From Hymenobacter taeanensis (GTDB taxonomy: Bacteria; Bacteroidota; Bacteroidia; Cytophagales; Hymenobacteraceae): a stretch of DNA of 64,000 bases. A program made the translations under genes and the position numbers. The stretch is taken from contig NZ_CP053538.1 of assembly GCF_013137895.1 (NCBI RefSeq), forward strand, positions 1,859,501 through 1,923,500, in the 5' to 3' direction. Below, one piece after another: positions 36,430 through 44,690 of this stretch (its first letter is position 1; each line of letters opens with the position of its first letter). Under the pieces are notes generated by a model. That model worked only from the letters and a program-made list of their open reading frames with translations, was not told the DNA's origin and ran no database searches.

Positions 36430-36520
36430 ACGTCATGCTGAGCTTGCCGAAGCATCTCTCCTAGCTAACTTCTCTTGATTAACCAGCGGGACAGATGCTT
36501 CGGCAAGCTCAGCATGACGT
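36430..36520. repeat. REP-type 28-bp perfect inverted repeat
   Basis: Arms 36430-36457 and 36493-36520 are perfect complements around a 35-base centre. The arm core CATGCTGAGCTTGCCGAAGC is a string I associate with dispersed repeats in Bacteroidota genomes. It sits between the start of the EamA gene and the stop of dusB (36526). With the RAYT relative 1.1 kb away it is the expected substrate-enzyme pair. Confidence 0.75.
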
Positions 36521-36525
36521 ACGGG

Positions 36526-37515
36526 TTACCCCACCAGCACCGGCTCGGCGGCAATAATTTCGTCCATGATGGCGTGGATTTCCGCGGGGTCGTTGGTGTC
36601 AACGAGGCGGGTGCGCCACTGGCGGGCTCCTTCCAGGCCCCGGAAGTACTGGGCGTAGTGGCGGCGCATCTCAAACACGCCGGCCCGCGGGCCCTTCCAC
36701 TCCAGGCTCTTCTCAAAGTGCATGCGGCAAGCCTGTACGCGCTCTTCCACGGTGGGCGGCGCGAGCAGCTCGCCAGTGGCGTTGAAGTGCTTCACCTCCC
36801 GGAAAATCCAGGGGTAGCCAATGGCCGCGCGGCCAATCATCACGCCATCAACGCCGTAGCGGTTTTTATACTCCACCGCTTTCTGGGGTGAGTCAATGTC
36901 GCCGTTGCCGAAGATGGGGATTTTGATGCGCGGGTTGTTCTTGATGCGACCAATCAGGTCCCAGTCGGCTTCGCCTTTGTACATCTGTACGCGGGTGCGG
37001 CCGTGCACCGTCAGGGCCTCAATACCAACATCCTGCAGGCGCTCCGCTACGTCCTCCACGTTTTTAGTGGAGTCGTCCCAGCCCAGGCGGGTTTTTACCG
37101 TCACGGGTAGGTGGGTGGCCTTCACTACCGCCGAGGTCATCTCCACCATCTTGGGGATGTCGCGGAGCAGCGCAGCGCCGGCGCCGCGGCAGGCCACCTG
37201 CTTCACGGGGCAGCCGTAGTTGATGTCGATAAGGTCGGGGCCGGCTTCGGTGCTGATGCGGGCACACTCGCCCATCGTCTCTACATCGGAGCCAAACAGC
37301 TGAATCCCGATGGGACGCTCGTAGTCGAACACATCCAGTTTCTGCCGGCTTTTAGCGGCCGCCCGAATCAGGCCTTCCGAAGAAATAAACTCGGTGTACA
37401 TCAAATCAGCACCCCCTTCCTTGCACACGGCCCGGAATGGCGGGTCCGAAACGTCCTCCATGGGCGCTAGTAGCAAAGGGAAATCGGGCAAGGCAATGTT
37501 GCGGATGTGTACCAC
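36526..37515 (-). CDS. dusB: tRNA-dihydrouridine synthase B
   Basis: 329 residues. FMN TIM barrel beginning PLLLAPMEDVSDPPFR, with INYGCPVKQVACRGAGAALL holding the catalytic Cys near 110, and KTRLGWDD, TVHGRTR, GNGDI and GVMIGRAAIG phosphate-binding loops. It reduces uridine in the tRNA D-loop with NADPH. The C-terminal helical domain is complete. Its stop lies 6 bases from the REP-type repeat. Confidence 0.93.
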   Translation of the reverse strand: MVHIRNIALPDFPLLLAPMEDVSDPPFRAVCKEGGADLMYTEFISSEGLIRAAAKSRQKLDVFDYERPIGIQLFGSDVETMGECARISTEAGPDLIDINYGCPVKQVACRGAGAALLRDIPKMVEMTSAVVKATHLPVTVKTRLGWDDSTKNVEDVAERLQDVGIEALTVHGRTRVQMYKGEADWDLIGRIKNNPRIKIPIFGNGDIDSPQKAVEYKNRYGVDGVMIGRAAIGYPWIFREVKHFNATGELLAPPTVEERVQACRMHFEKSLEWKGPRAGVFEMRRHYAQYFRGLEGARQWRTRLVDTNDPAEIHAIMDEIIAAEPVLVG

Positions 37516-37539
37516 GGCAGTCTATTCTAGTATTTTGCG

Positions 37540-37547
37540 CAAATTTA
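37540..37547 (-). promoter_or_regulatory. -7 promoter box for dusB
   Basis: CAAATTTA reads TAAATTTG on the minus strand, a TAnnTTTG match 24 bases before the start. Confidence 0.5.
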
Positions 37548-37572
37548 CGACTCTTCCAACTCTTACCACCCC

Positions 37573-38622
37573 ATGAAAGGTTTCGTTTCCAGCCGGTTGC
37601 ACCCCGCCGTTAACCTTGTGTTGCTGGTAGTGGTAGCGTTTGTGATGTTTTGCCTCTCTAGTTTGCTGATTGCGATATGCAGCAATTTGTTCTTTCACGT
37701 GGGGTTGCAGGAGATGGGCAACGTGCAGCAGGCTCCGCAGTCATACCCCAATGGGTGGGGCATCATGATGCTCAGCCAAGGGCTGCTGTTGCTGGGTGGG
37801 GTAGGAGGAGCCGCCGCCGTACTGGCCGCCCTAACTGGGCACAAGCTCGCCGACTATTTTGCTCCTCGTAGGCCAGTTCCCGTGTGGTGGGCGCTGGTGG
37901 CCATGGCGCTTATTATCATTAGCCTGCCATTTATGTCGGGGCTGATAGACTGGAATACGCACGCTCACTTCCCCGCCTTCCTGCACGACTGGGAAGTGAA
38001 GGCCAAAGCCATGGAGGACAAAGCGCAGGTTATCACACGCTTTCTTACTCGGTTCACCTCGCTTACCCGCTTTCTGGTGGCAGTGCTGGTAGTAGCGGTA
38101 GTACCGGCGGTTAGTGAGGAGTTGTTTTTTCGCGGCGTTGTGCAGCGTAACCTGGTGCAGTGGTTCAACTCGCGTCACGTGGGTATCTGGCTGGCCGCCG
38201 CTATTTTTAGCGCCATTCACTTTCAGTTCTTTGGGTTTGTGCCCCGGTTTGTGCTGGGTCTGGTGCTGGGCTATTTATACGAGTGGAGCGGCAACATTCT
38301 GGTGCCCATGGCGGCGCACTTCACCCAAAATGCCTTTCAACTGGTGCTGCTGTATGTGCAACAGCGCCAATGGTCAGCCACCGCCTTCGACCCCGACTCA
38401 ACTGATGCGCTGCCCTGGCCCTGGATGCTGCTTTCGTTGATAGTGTGCGTAGGCCTGTTGTGGCTGCTACGCCACAACATGCAGGCCCCGCGGGCCGATG
38501 GGTTACCCTCCCATATGCACACGCTCAGCAGTGGTGGCGTGGCCGTAGCCACTCCCGAGGCTCCCGCCAAGGCGCGCACTCTCAGCCACGATGGCATAGA
38601 TATCACCCGAGAAAATAACTAA
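37573..38622 (+). CDS. CPBP-family intramembrane metalloprotease
   Basis: 349 residues with about eight membrane helices. SEELFFRGVVQRNL (near 180) is motif 1 (Glu-Glu-x3-Arg), AIFSAIHFQFFGF is motif 2 with the His and PMAAHFTQNAF holds a third metal-binding His. Relatives process prenylated proteins (Rce1) or peptides; no substrate is known. It diverges from dusB by 57 bases and may be co-transcribed with cdsA 148 bases downstream. Confidence 0.9.
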   Translation: MKGFVSSRLHPAVNLVLLVVVAFVMFCLSSLLIAICSNLFFHVGLQEMGNVQQAPQSYPNGWGIMMLSQGLLLLGGVGGAAAVLAALTGHKLADYFAPRRPVPVWWALVAMALIIISLPFMSGLIDWNTHAHFPAFLHDWEVKAKAMEDKAQVITRFLTRFTSLTRFLVAVLVVAVVPAVSEELFFRGVVQRNLVQWFNSRHVGIWLAAAIFSAIHFQFFGFVPRFVLGLVLGYLYEWSGNILVPMAAHFTQNAFQLVLLYVQQRQWSATAFDPDSTDALPWPWMLLSLIVCVGLLWLLRHNMQAPRADGLPSHMHTLSSGGVAVATPEAPAKARTLSHDGIDITRENN

Positions 38623-38770
38623 CTAAACACAAGAAACAGGCTTAGAACTTGCTGCTAGGCCACCTCTGGCTCTCATTTGCCTGTACCACTCTCCAATTTC
38701 ACAGTCCTTGCCCACCTCTCCCGCACCCACCCCGCCGCCGGCCGCTGAGCCCACTACCGGCAAGCCGCCC

Positions 38771-39676
38771 ATGTCTAACCTGGCGCAGCGGATACTCTTT
38801 GGGGCCATTGGGGCCGTACTGCTGCTGGGCAGCGTGTGGTACAGTGCCTGGACGTTTGCTCTGTTCTTCGGGCTGGTGCAGATGCGGATGCTGTGGGAGT
38901 TCTACCGCATGATGCGCCACGCCGGGTACAAGCCCGCGGCGTTGCTGGGAGGCGCATTGAGTCTGATATTATTTACGGCCATATACTTTTTGCAAAGTGT
39001 TGGCTACCATGCCGGAGTAGCAGGCAGTATGAGCGTGCTTGAGACAAGTGATGCTCTTACCTGGCTTAACACAGTGGAGCCAGCTAAAGACTGCTTGTAC
39101 ACAGTGGCTTTCTTGCTGCCTACTATTTTGATCCTGAGAGAAATGTATTCTTGGCCTCGGGAAAACCACAGCATACCTCCGTTTGCAAATGTAGGCGTTG
39201 CCTTGCTGGGCATCCTGTACGTGAGTCTGCCGATGAGCTTATTGAGCGTAGTAGCGTTTAGCAACCGGGAAAGCTACGACTACCGCCGCATCTTCGCGCT
39301 GCTACTGCTGGTGTGGTCCTCTGATATTGGCGCCTACGCAGCGGGCAAGACGATGGGCAAGCATAAGCTGGCCCCGAAAATCTCGCCCGGAAAAACCTGG
39401 GAAGGTGCCGTGGGCGGCTTTCTGCTCACGCTGGTTATGGGCTGGGCGCTGGGCTACTTGCTGCCCGAACTCTCCCTGACCTACCGCCTCGTGGTGGCGG
39501 GTGTGGTAGCAGTATTCGGTCCGCTCGGTGACCTGGCCGAGTCAATGCTGAAGCGGAGCGTAGACGTGAAAGACTCCGGCCGAATCATGCCCGGCCACGG
39601 TGGCCTGCTCGACCGGTTCGATGCTTTCTTGTTTATTCTGCCGGTGCTGGCGCTCCTGCAGTTAGTGTTCAGCTAG
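38771..39676 (+). CDS. cdsA: Phosphatidate cytidylyltransferase
   Basis: 301 residues from the ATG at 38771 (MSNLAQRILFG, the usual family start). A TTG at 38708 would add a Pro/Thr-rich leader of 21 residues. About eight membrane helices. SDIGAYAAGKTMGKHKLAP, SPGKTWEGAVGGF and FGPLGDLAESMLKRSVDVKD with MPGHGGLLDRFDA are the CdsA signature. It makes CDP-diacylglycerol from phosphatidate and CTP. Psd lies 1.9 kb downstream, both in phospholipid synthesis. Confidence 0.93.
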   Translation: MSNLAQRILFGAIGAVLLLGSVWYSAWTFALFFGLVQMRMLWEFYRMMRHAGYKPAALLGGALSLILFTAIYFLQSVGYHAGVAGSMSVLETSDALTWLNTVEPAKDCLYTVAFLLPTILILREMYSWPRENHSIPPFANVGVALLGILYVSLPMSLLSVVAFSNRESYDYRRIFALLLLVWSSDIGAYAAGKTMGKHKLAPKISPGKTWEGAVGGFLLTLVMGWALGYLLPELSLTYRLVVAGVVAVFGPLGDLAESMLKRSVDVKDSGRIMPGHGGLLDRFDAFLFILPVLALLQLVFS

Positions 39677-39704
39677 GCCAGTAACCAGAATTGACAAAGA
39701 TTTT

Positions 39705-39739
39705 AAAAGCCCACGGAGGTATTTCCGCGGGCTTTTTTT
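39705..39739 (+). terminator. Terminator after cdsA
   Basis: 13-bp stem with one mismatch (39705-39717 with 39724-39736), 6-base loop, then an uninterrupted T run. Confidence 0.88.
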
Positions 39740-39857
39740 GTGTCTTATTGGGTAACCAGTCAGATAGTTGAAAGACTAACAGTTGTTTGGTGCTGTTTTT
39801 GCGCCTACAGTGGCTTAAAAGCAAGGTTATGGTAAAATGTACCCCGCCCGACGCGCG

Positions 39858-39886
39858 TTGCGTATGGCATATTCCTACTACCTTTG
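39858..39886 (+). promoter_or_regulatory. Promoter of glutamate dehydrogenase
   Basis: TTG (39858-39860), 18 bases, TACCTTTG (39879-39886): the best -33/-7 pair of the window. Leader of about 80 bases to the start at 39976. Confidence 0.65.
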
Positions 39887-39975
39887 GCCACCTAATTTCT
39901 GCGCGCGACTAGTGGCTCCCACCGCCCTTGGTCGCCCTTTTTCATTTCCTCACCCACCCCAACCCCCAACCCCGT

Positions 39976-41265
39976 ATGGCTGCCACCACGGTGTACAAAG
40001 AACCGGCTCCTCGCGTAGATGCCGAAAACCCCCTCGAGTCCATGATGTCGCGTTTCAACGTGGCCACCGAAATTCTCGGCCTCGATGACGAAACCTACGA
40101 CGTACTTAAAGCTCCCGATAAGCAGGTTATCGTGCACATTCCCGTTACCATGGATAATGGTAAGGTGCGTGTGTTTGAAGGCTACCGCGTGGTGCACAAC
40201 ACCATTCTGGGCCCTTCGAAAGGCGGCATCCGCTACGATAAGAACGTGCACCTGGATGAGGTGAAGGCCCTGGCTGCCTGGATGACGTGGAAGTGCGCCG
40301 TGGTTGACCTGCCTTACGGCGGCGCCAAAGGGGGTATCATCTGCGACCCTACTACCATGAGCGCCGGCGAGATTGAGCGCCTCACACGTGGCTACACCAT
40401 GGCCATGAAGGACGTATTTGGCCCCGACCGCGACATTCCGGCTCCCGACATGGGCACCGGTCCGCGCGAAATGGCGTGGCTAATGGACGAGTTCTCCAAA
40501 ACGGTAGGCGCCACCTCGCCGGCCGTAGTAACGGGCAAGCCGCTGGTAATGGGTGGCTCACTGGGCCGCACCGAGGCTACCGGCCGCGGGGTAATGGTAT
40601 CGGCGCTGGCCGCCATGAAGAAGCTGGGCATGGACCCGCAGCAGGCTTCAGCCGCTGTGCAGGGCTTCGGCAACGTAGGCTCCTGGGCTGCCAAGCTGCT
40701 GAGCGAGCAAGGCGTAAAAATCAAGTGCATCTCCGACGTAAGTGGCGCTTACTGGAACGAGAACGGCATCAACATCGATGAGGCAGTGGCCTACAAGAAC
40801 GTGCACAAGGGCCGCCTCGACGGTTTCACGGGTGCCACGCTCATGGACGACGCCAACGACCTGCTGACCTCTGACGTAGATGTGCTGGTGCCCGCTGCCG
40901 TGGAAGATGTTATTACGGAGCACAATGCCCACGACATCAAAGCCAAGCTGATTGTGGAGGGTGCTAACGGCCCTACTTCAGCTTCCGCTGACCCCATCAT
41001 CAATGAGAAAGGCATCATGGTGGTGCCTGATATCTTGGCTAACTCCGGTGGGGTAACCGTTTCCTACTTTGAGTGGGTGCAAAACCGCCAGGGCTTCAAA
41101 TGGACCGAAGAAATGGTGACTGAGCGCGCCGACCGGATCATGAACGACGCTTTTGAGAAGGTGTACGCCACCAGCCAGAAGTACAACGTCCCGATGCGTA
41201 TTGCGGCCTACGTAGTGGCTATTGATAAAGTAGCCCAGACCTACCGGTTCCGCGGCGGCTTCTAG
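39976..41265 (+). CDS. gdhA: Glutamate dehydrogenase
   Basis: 429 residues from the ATG at 39976; the frame opens at 39928 but MAATTVYKEP is the natural start. GPSKGGIRYDKNV, AAWMTWKCAVVDLPYGGAKGGI (Lys at 106 and the catalytic Lys at 118), APDMGTGPREMAW and QGFGNVG identify hexameric glutamate dehydrogenase of the short (about 420-residue) NAD-type group. It interconverts glutamate and 2-oxoglutarate plus ammonia. It stands alone with its own strong promoter. gdhA is used loosely; the coenzyme could be NAD or NADP. Confidence 0.92.
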   Translation: MAATTVYKEPAPRVDAENPLESMMSRFNVATEILGLDDETYDVLKAPDKQVIVHIPVTMDNGKVRVFEGYRVVHNTILGPSKGGIRYDKNVHLDEVKALAAWMTWKCAVVDLPYGGAKGGIICDPTTMSAGEIERLTRGYTMAMKDVFGPDRDIPAPDMGTGPREMAWLMDEFSKTVGATSPAVVTGKPLVMGGSLGRTEATGRGVMVSALAAMKKLGMDPQQASAAVQGFGNVGSWAAKLLSEQGVKIKCISDVSGAYWNENGINIDEAVAYKNVHKGRLDGFTGATLMDDANDLLTSDVDVLVPAAVEDVITEHNAHDIKAKLIVEGANGPTSASADPIINEKGIMVVPDILANSGGVTVSYFEWVQNRQGFKWTEEMVTERADRIMNDAFEKVYATSQKYNVPMRIAAYVVAIDKVAQTYRFRGGF

Positions 41266-41558
41266 TGGAGAGTTAGTGAATACGTGAGGCAATGAGGGGG
41301 CTGGCTGCACAGCTTGCCCAAGTGGCGCCGTTTAGGCCTGTCTGCTGATGTCAGACTCGCTATGGTACTCACTCACTATTTCACCACCTCACCACCTATA
41401 TTTGTTTCCGGATAGCCCGGGCCGGTGGCTCGGGCTATCTTTGTGCAGGTCGGCAGGGTGTTCCCTTTTGTCAGGGAATCATCTGCTTGCCGAGCTCTGT
41501 TTCTGGAAAAAGCGTCTGAATCATCGTAATTCACGTACTCAGCGCAAATCAGTGATTT
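41266..41558 (+). promoter_or_regulatory. Intergenic region with hairpin and overlapping -7 box before psd
   Basis: A 12-bp hairpin (41411-41422 with 41428-41439, one G-T pair) ends in TATCTTTG (41436-41443), a TAnnTTTG box, so the right arm and the promoter box share four bases. It may both terminate upstream transcription and start psd, with a leader of about 105 bases. The rest of the gap holds Ser/His-Pro-like repeat codons but no gene. Confidence 0.4.
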
Positions 41559-42239
41559 ATGAAGATTCACAAAGAAGGACGACGAATTTTATTCTTTACG
41601 TTGCTGGCCCTGGTGGCCATCAACCTACTGCTGTTCCGCTATAATGCCCGCTACGATGATTTTAACAAGATTTTCGCGGTCATTTCGGTAATCGTCTTTC
41701 TGGCGCTGCTTCAGTTTTTCCGGAGCCCGGCCCGGCGCCTCTTCACCCACGAAGACTTGGTTATTGCCCCTGCCGATGGCAAGGTGGTTGTAATTGAGGA
41801 TGTGCACGAGCCAGAATATTTTGATGATGTGCGCAAGCAAATCAGCATATTCATGTCGCCCATTAACGTGCACATTACCCGTAACCCTATCTCGGGTATT
41901 GTGCGCTACTTTAAATACCACCCCGGTAATTACTTGGTGGCCTGGCACCCCAAGAGCAGTACCAAGAATGAGCGCACCACGGTAGTGGTTGAGTCAGAGG
42001 CTGGCCCGTTTGTGCTGTTCCGGCAAATTGCCGGCGCCATGGCCCGCCGCATTGTGTGGTATGTAAACGAGGGCGACGAAGTAAGTCAGGGTGAGGAGTT
42101 TGGCTTCATCAAGTTCGGCTCTCGCGTAGATATTTTCGTGCCGGTTGATACAGAAGTAAAAGTACAGATGGGTGAGAAAGTGAAAGGTGGCCAAACCATC
42201 ATCGCTCAACTAAAAACCGAAACCACCAGCCTGTTTTAA
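41559..42239 (+). CDS. psd: Phosphatidylserine decarboxylase
   Basis: 226 residues, the short archaetidylserine/PSD-A type usual in Bacteroidota. Two N-terminal helices (about 10-27 and 37-53), then VIAPADGKVV, FMSPINVHITRNPISG and the self-cleavage site FIKFGSRVD with Gly-Ser at 187-188, where the pyruvoyl group forms. It converts phosphatidylserine to phosphatidylethanolamine in the inner membrane. No pssA is adjacent. Confidence 0.94.
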   Translation: MKIHKEGRRILFFTLLALVAINLLLFRYNARYDDFNKIFAVISVIVFLALLQFFRSPARRLFTHEDLVIAPADGKVVVIEDVHEPEYFDDVRKQISIFMSPINVHITRNPISGIVRYFKYHPGNYLVAWHPKSSTKNERTTVVVESEAGPFVLFRQIAGAMARRIVWYVNEGDEVSQGEEFGFIKFGSRVDIFVPVDTEVKVQMGEKVKGGQTIIAQLKTETTSLF

Positions 42240-42266
42240 AGGCGCATACGCGCCGGACATTTTCCC

Positions 42267-42326
42267 ATACAGCGCAAAAAGCAGCGGCCTCCCATGTTTG
42301 GGAGGCCGCTGCTTTTTGCGCTGTAT
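42267..42326. terminator. Very long bidirectional terminator hairpin
   Basis: 28-bp perfect stem (42267-42294 with 42299-42326) and a 4-base loop, with internal A and T runs on both sides. It lies between convergent psd (+) and the DHFR-like gene (-). Confidence 0.88.
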
Positions 42327-42339
42327 AAGTGGCCTATGC

Positions 42340-42906
42340 CTACTGCTGAGCCGAGCGGCCGACAGCCTGTTGGCTTTCCTGCGCGGGCAGTTGGTAATGC
42401 AGAAGTGCCATGCCATCGGGCCAGGCCTGCTGATTCAGCAGCACCAGGGGCCGTGGCTGTGGCTGGGCCCGCCACAACGGAATGCCTGCGCCCAGCAACT
42501 GCGGCACAATGAACAGCATGAGCTCATCTACCACGCCAGCCGCCAGCAGCGGTGCCGCCAGCATACTGCCCCCAATCAGCCAGATAGTATTGCCTTCCTG
42601 CTGCTTGAGCTGGCTCACGAAACTAACCGGGTCTTCGGTCACGAAGTGTACGGACGGGTGCGCGGGCTCCGTAGGCGGGCGGCGGGTAAATACGTAGTTG
42701 GTTAGGGTTGGGTAGGGCCAGTCGCCGAGGGTGAGTACCTGCTCATAGGTGGCGCGGCCTTGTAGCGTAGCATCGGCGGTGGCCAGGAAGTTGCCGTACC
42801 CATAGTCTTCGTTGGGCGGCGGGGTGGGTAGCCATTCCACGGAGCCATCCGGGGAGGCAATGTAGCCATCCAGACTGGTGGCTATGTACAGGACAACTTT
42901 ACGCAT
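42340..42906 (-). CDS. Dihydrofolate reductase-like (RibD C-terminal fold) protein
   Basis: 188 residues. KVVLYIATSLDGYIASPDGS at the start and IWLIGGSMLAAPLLAAGVVDEL in the middle are typical of the RibD-C/DHFR-like family (YwjB/YyaP type), not of true FolA. NADPH-dependent reductase, substrate unknown. The last gene of a minus-strand set ribD, free-Met-sulfoxide reductase, this gene, with gaps of 57 and 105 bases. Confidence 0.85.
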   Translation of the reverse strand: MRKVVLYIATSLDGYIASPDGSVEWLPTPPPNEDYGYGNFLATADATLQGRATYEQVLTLGDWPYPTLTNYVFTRRPPTEPAHPSVHFVTEDPVSFVSQLKQQEGNTIWLIGGSMLAAPLLAAGVVDELMLFIVPQLLGAGIPLWRAQPQPRPLVLLNQQAWPDGMALLHYQLPAQESQQAVGRSAQQ

Positions 42907-43011
42907 GGGTGGGGTAGGATGGGGGTAGGACTTATCCGGGTAAGTTACGCGGTTAACAGCTGAGAAACACCTCCAGTAGGTGCCTTTCTGCTTTCCGGGT
43001 CCCTGGGTTCC

Positions 43012-43494
43012 CTAAAACCACCGCGCGGCGGCGGCCATCAGTTGCTCCAGCGCCTCCTGGTCGGCTTGGTCAAAGTCGTTGAGCTGGTCGCTGTCCACGT
43101 CCAGCACGGCTACTACCTGCCCAGCCTTCAGCACGGGCACCACAATCTCCGACTTCGAGTCGGAACTGCAGGCAATGTGGCCGGGGAACTGCTCTACATC
43201 GGGAACCAACACTGTTTCGGCGCGGTCCCAGCTGGTACCGCACACGCCCTTGCCCCGCCGGATACGAGTGCACGCAATAGGGCCTTGGAAGGGTCCCAGC
43301 ACCAGTTCGTTGTCTTTTACCAGGTAAAAGCCCACCCAGAAAAACCCAAAGGCCTGGCGCAGTGCCGCCGCGGTATTAGCGAGGTTGGCTATCAAGTCAG
43401 GCTCGCCAGTGGTCAGGGCTTCAATTTGAGGAAGAAGTTGGCGGTATTGCTCCGCTTTGGTTAGTGTAGTATCGAGGTGCAGTTCTTCGGCCAT
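43012..43494 (-). CDS. msrC: Free methionine-(R)-sulfoxide reductase (GAF domain)
   Basis: 160 residues, a single GAF domain. Cys at 75, 85 and 109 in ACTRI, GVCG and HIACSSDSKSEIVVPV match the three-Cys catalytic set of E. coli fRMsr (YebR/MsrC), which reduces free Met-(R)-sulfoxide using thioredoxin. Complete at both ends. Downstream of ribD on the same strand. Confidence 0.9.
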   Translation of the reverse strand: MAEELHLDTTLTKAEQYRQLLPQIEALTTGEPDLIANLANTAAALRQAFGFFWVGFYLVKDNELVLGPFQGPIACTRIRRGKGVCGTSWDRAETVLVPDVEQFPGHIACSSDSKSEIVVPVLKAGQVVAVLDVDSDQLNDFDQADQEALEQLMAAAARWF

Positions 43495-43551
43495 GGGTCA
43501 GTGCAGATAAAGGGGGAGGTGCTAGCAAACCACGCCAGCGCCGCAAAGTTA

Positions 43552-44619
43552 TTACCGCGTCGGCACTACCTGGCCTAGCGCCTGCCGCTGGTACACAAAT
43601 ACCTCATCCTCTCCCAGTGCAAATTGTTCGCGTAGGCCAGTCAGGCCCATCTGCGGGGCTGCTACTCCTCCCCCCAGCACCTTAGGGCTCCGAATAACCC
43701 GCGCTTCATCCCAGAGTCCATCCTTGAGCAGGGAGTTGAGCACGGTGGGCCCACCTTCTACCAGCACCGACTGCACGTTACGCTCATAGAGGTTATGCAG
43801 AATCTGGGGAAACAAGTCGTTGGCTGCCGACAGTGGCTCGTAGGCCAGGTTGTTGGTAGCATCCCGCTCCCGATATGTGTAGACGATAGTGGGCTGGCTG
43901 CCGTCAAGCAGCTGATGAGTAGGCGGCAGGCACAGGTTTTTATCAATGACTAACCGGATGGGGTTTTGGCCGGGCCACTCCCGCACGTTCAGGCGCGGGT
44001 TGTCGTGCAAGGCGGTACGGGTACCTACTAAAATGGCTTGTTCTTCAGTGCGCCACTGGTGCACTACTACCTGCGCCAGCCTGCCACTAATAGCCACGGG
44101 TTGAAAGTAGGGACCAGCCAAATAGCCATCGGCCGTTTCGGCCCATTTAAGTACTACATAAGGCCGTTGCTTTTCTTGAAAGGTGAAGAACCGGCGGTTG
44201 AGCCAGCGTCCTTCTTCCTCCAACAGTCCGGTTTCTACTGCAATACCTGCTTCGCGGAGCTTGGTAATGCCACGGCCAGCTACCAGCGGGTTAGGGTCGA
44301 GGTTACACACTACTACTTCCGCCACGCCTTTCGCAATCAGTAAATCGGCGCAGGGTGGGGTTTTACCGTAGTGGGAGCAGGGCTCCAGCGTAACATACAC
44401 CCGGCTTTGCGGTAGCAGATCCTGCTCAGTAACGGACGCTACGGCATTCACCTCCGCGTGCGGACCGCCATACTGCTGGTGCCAGCCTTCCCCAATTATT
44501 CGGCCTTTATGGGTGATTACACAACCAACAATAGGGTTTGGACGCGCGTAGCCCGTGCCCAAGCGGGCAAGATCGAGGGCCCGGCGCATCATGAGGTGGT
44601 CGAAGTCGGTGGCAGACAT
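43552..44619 (-). CDS. ribD: Riboflavin biosynthesis deaminase/reductase
   Basis: 355 residues from the ATG at 44619. The frame is open to 44697 but the extra codons overlap the divergent prmC start. N-terminal deaminase with HAE (54-56) and PCSHYGKTPPC (80-90) zinc ligands, C-terminal reductase with GTRTALHDNPRLNVR and LVEGGPTVLNSLL. Catalyses two middle steps of riboflavin synthesis. No FMN riboswitch is visible in the 70-base leader region; other rib genes are not in the window. Confidence 0.94.
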   Translation of the reverse strand: MSATDFDHLMMRRALDLARLGTGYARPNPIVGCVITHKGRIIGEGWHQQYGGPHAEVNAVASVTEQDLLPQSRVYVTLEPCSHYGKTPPCADLLIAKGVAEVVVCNLDPNPLVAGRGITKLREAGIAVETGLLEEEGRWLNRRFFTFQEKQRPYVVLKWAETADGYLAGPYFQPVAISGRLAQVVVHQWRTEEQAILVGTRTALHDNPRLNVREWPGQNPIRLVIDKNLCLPPTHQLLDGSQPTIVYTYRERDATNNLAYEPLSAANDLFPQILHNLYERNVQSVLVEGGPTVLNSLLKDGLWDEARVIRSPKVLGGGVAAPQMGLTGLREQFALGEDEVFVYQRQALGQVVPTR

Positions 44620-44649
44620 GGCGGCAGATTGGGTGGGAGGGTGAAGGTA

Positions 44650-44657
44650 CAAAACTA
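44650..44657 (-). promoter_or_regulatory. -7 promoter box for ribD
   Basis: CAAAACTA reads TAGTTTTG on the minus strand, 30 bases before the ribD start. It lies 22 bases from the prmC box on the other strand. Confidence 0.5.
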
Positions 44658-44678
44658 GCCGAGCCAGAAGCCGAGTAC

Positions 44679-44686
44679 TACCTTTG
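44679..44686 (+). promoter_or_regulatory. -7 promoter box for prmC (near-leaderless)
   Basis: TACCTTTG ends 4 bases before the ATG at 44691. Transcription would begin at or next to the start codon, giving a leaderless message. Confidence 0.55.
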
Positions 44687-44690
44687 CGGT

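Noticed and set aside
36384..36455. Longer N-terminus of the EamA transporter
   Set aside because: Those codons lie inside the REP-type repeat and after a better ATG.
44620..44690. FMN riboswitch ahead of ribD
   Set aside because: Leader region is too short and lacks the conserved RFN core.
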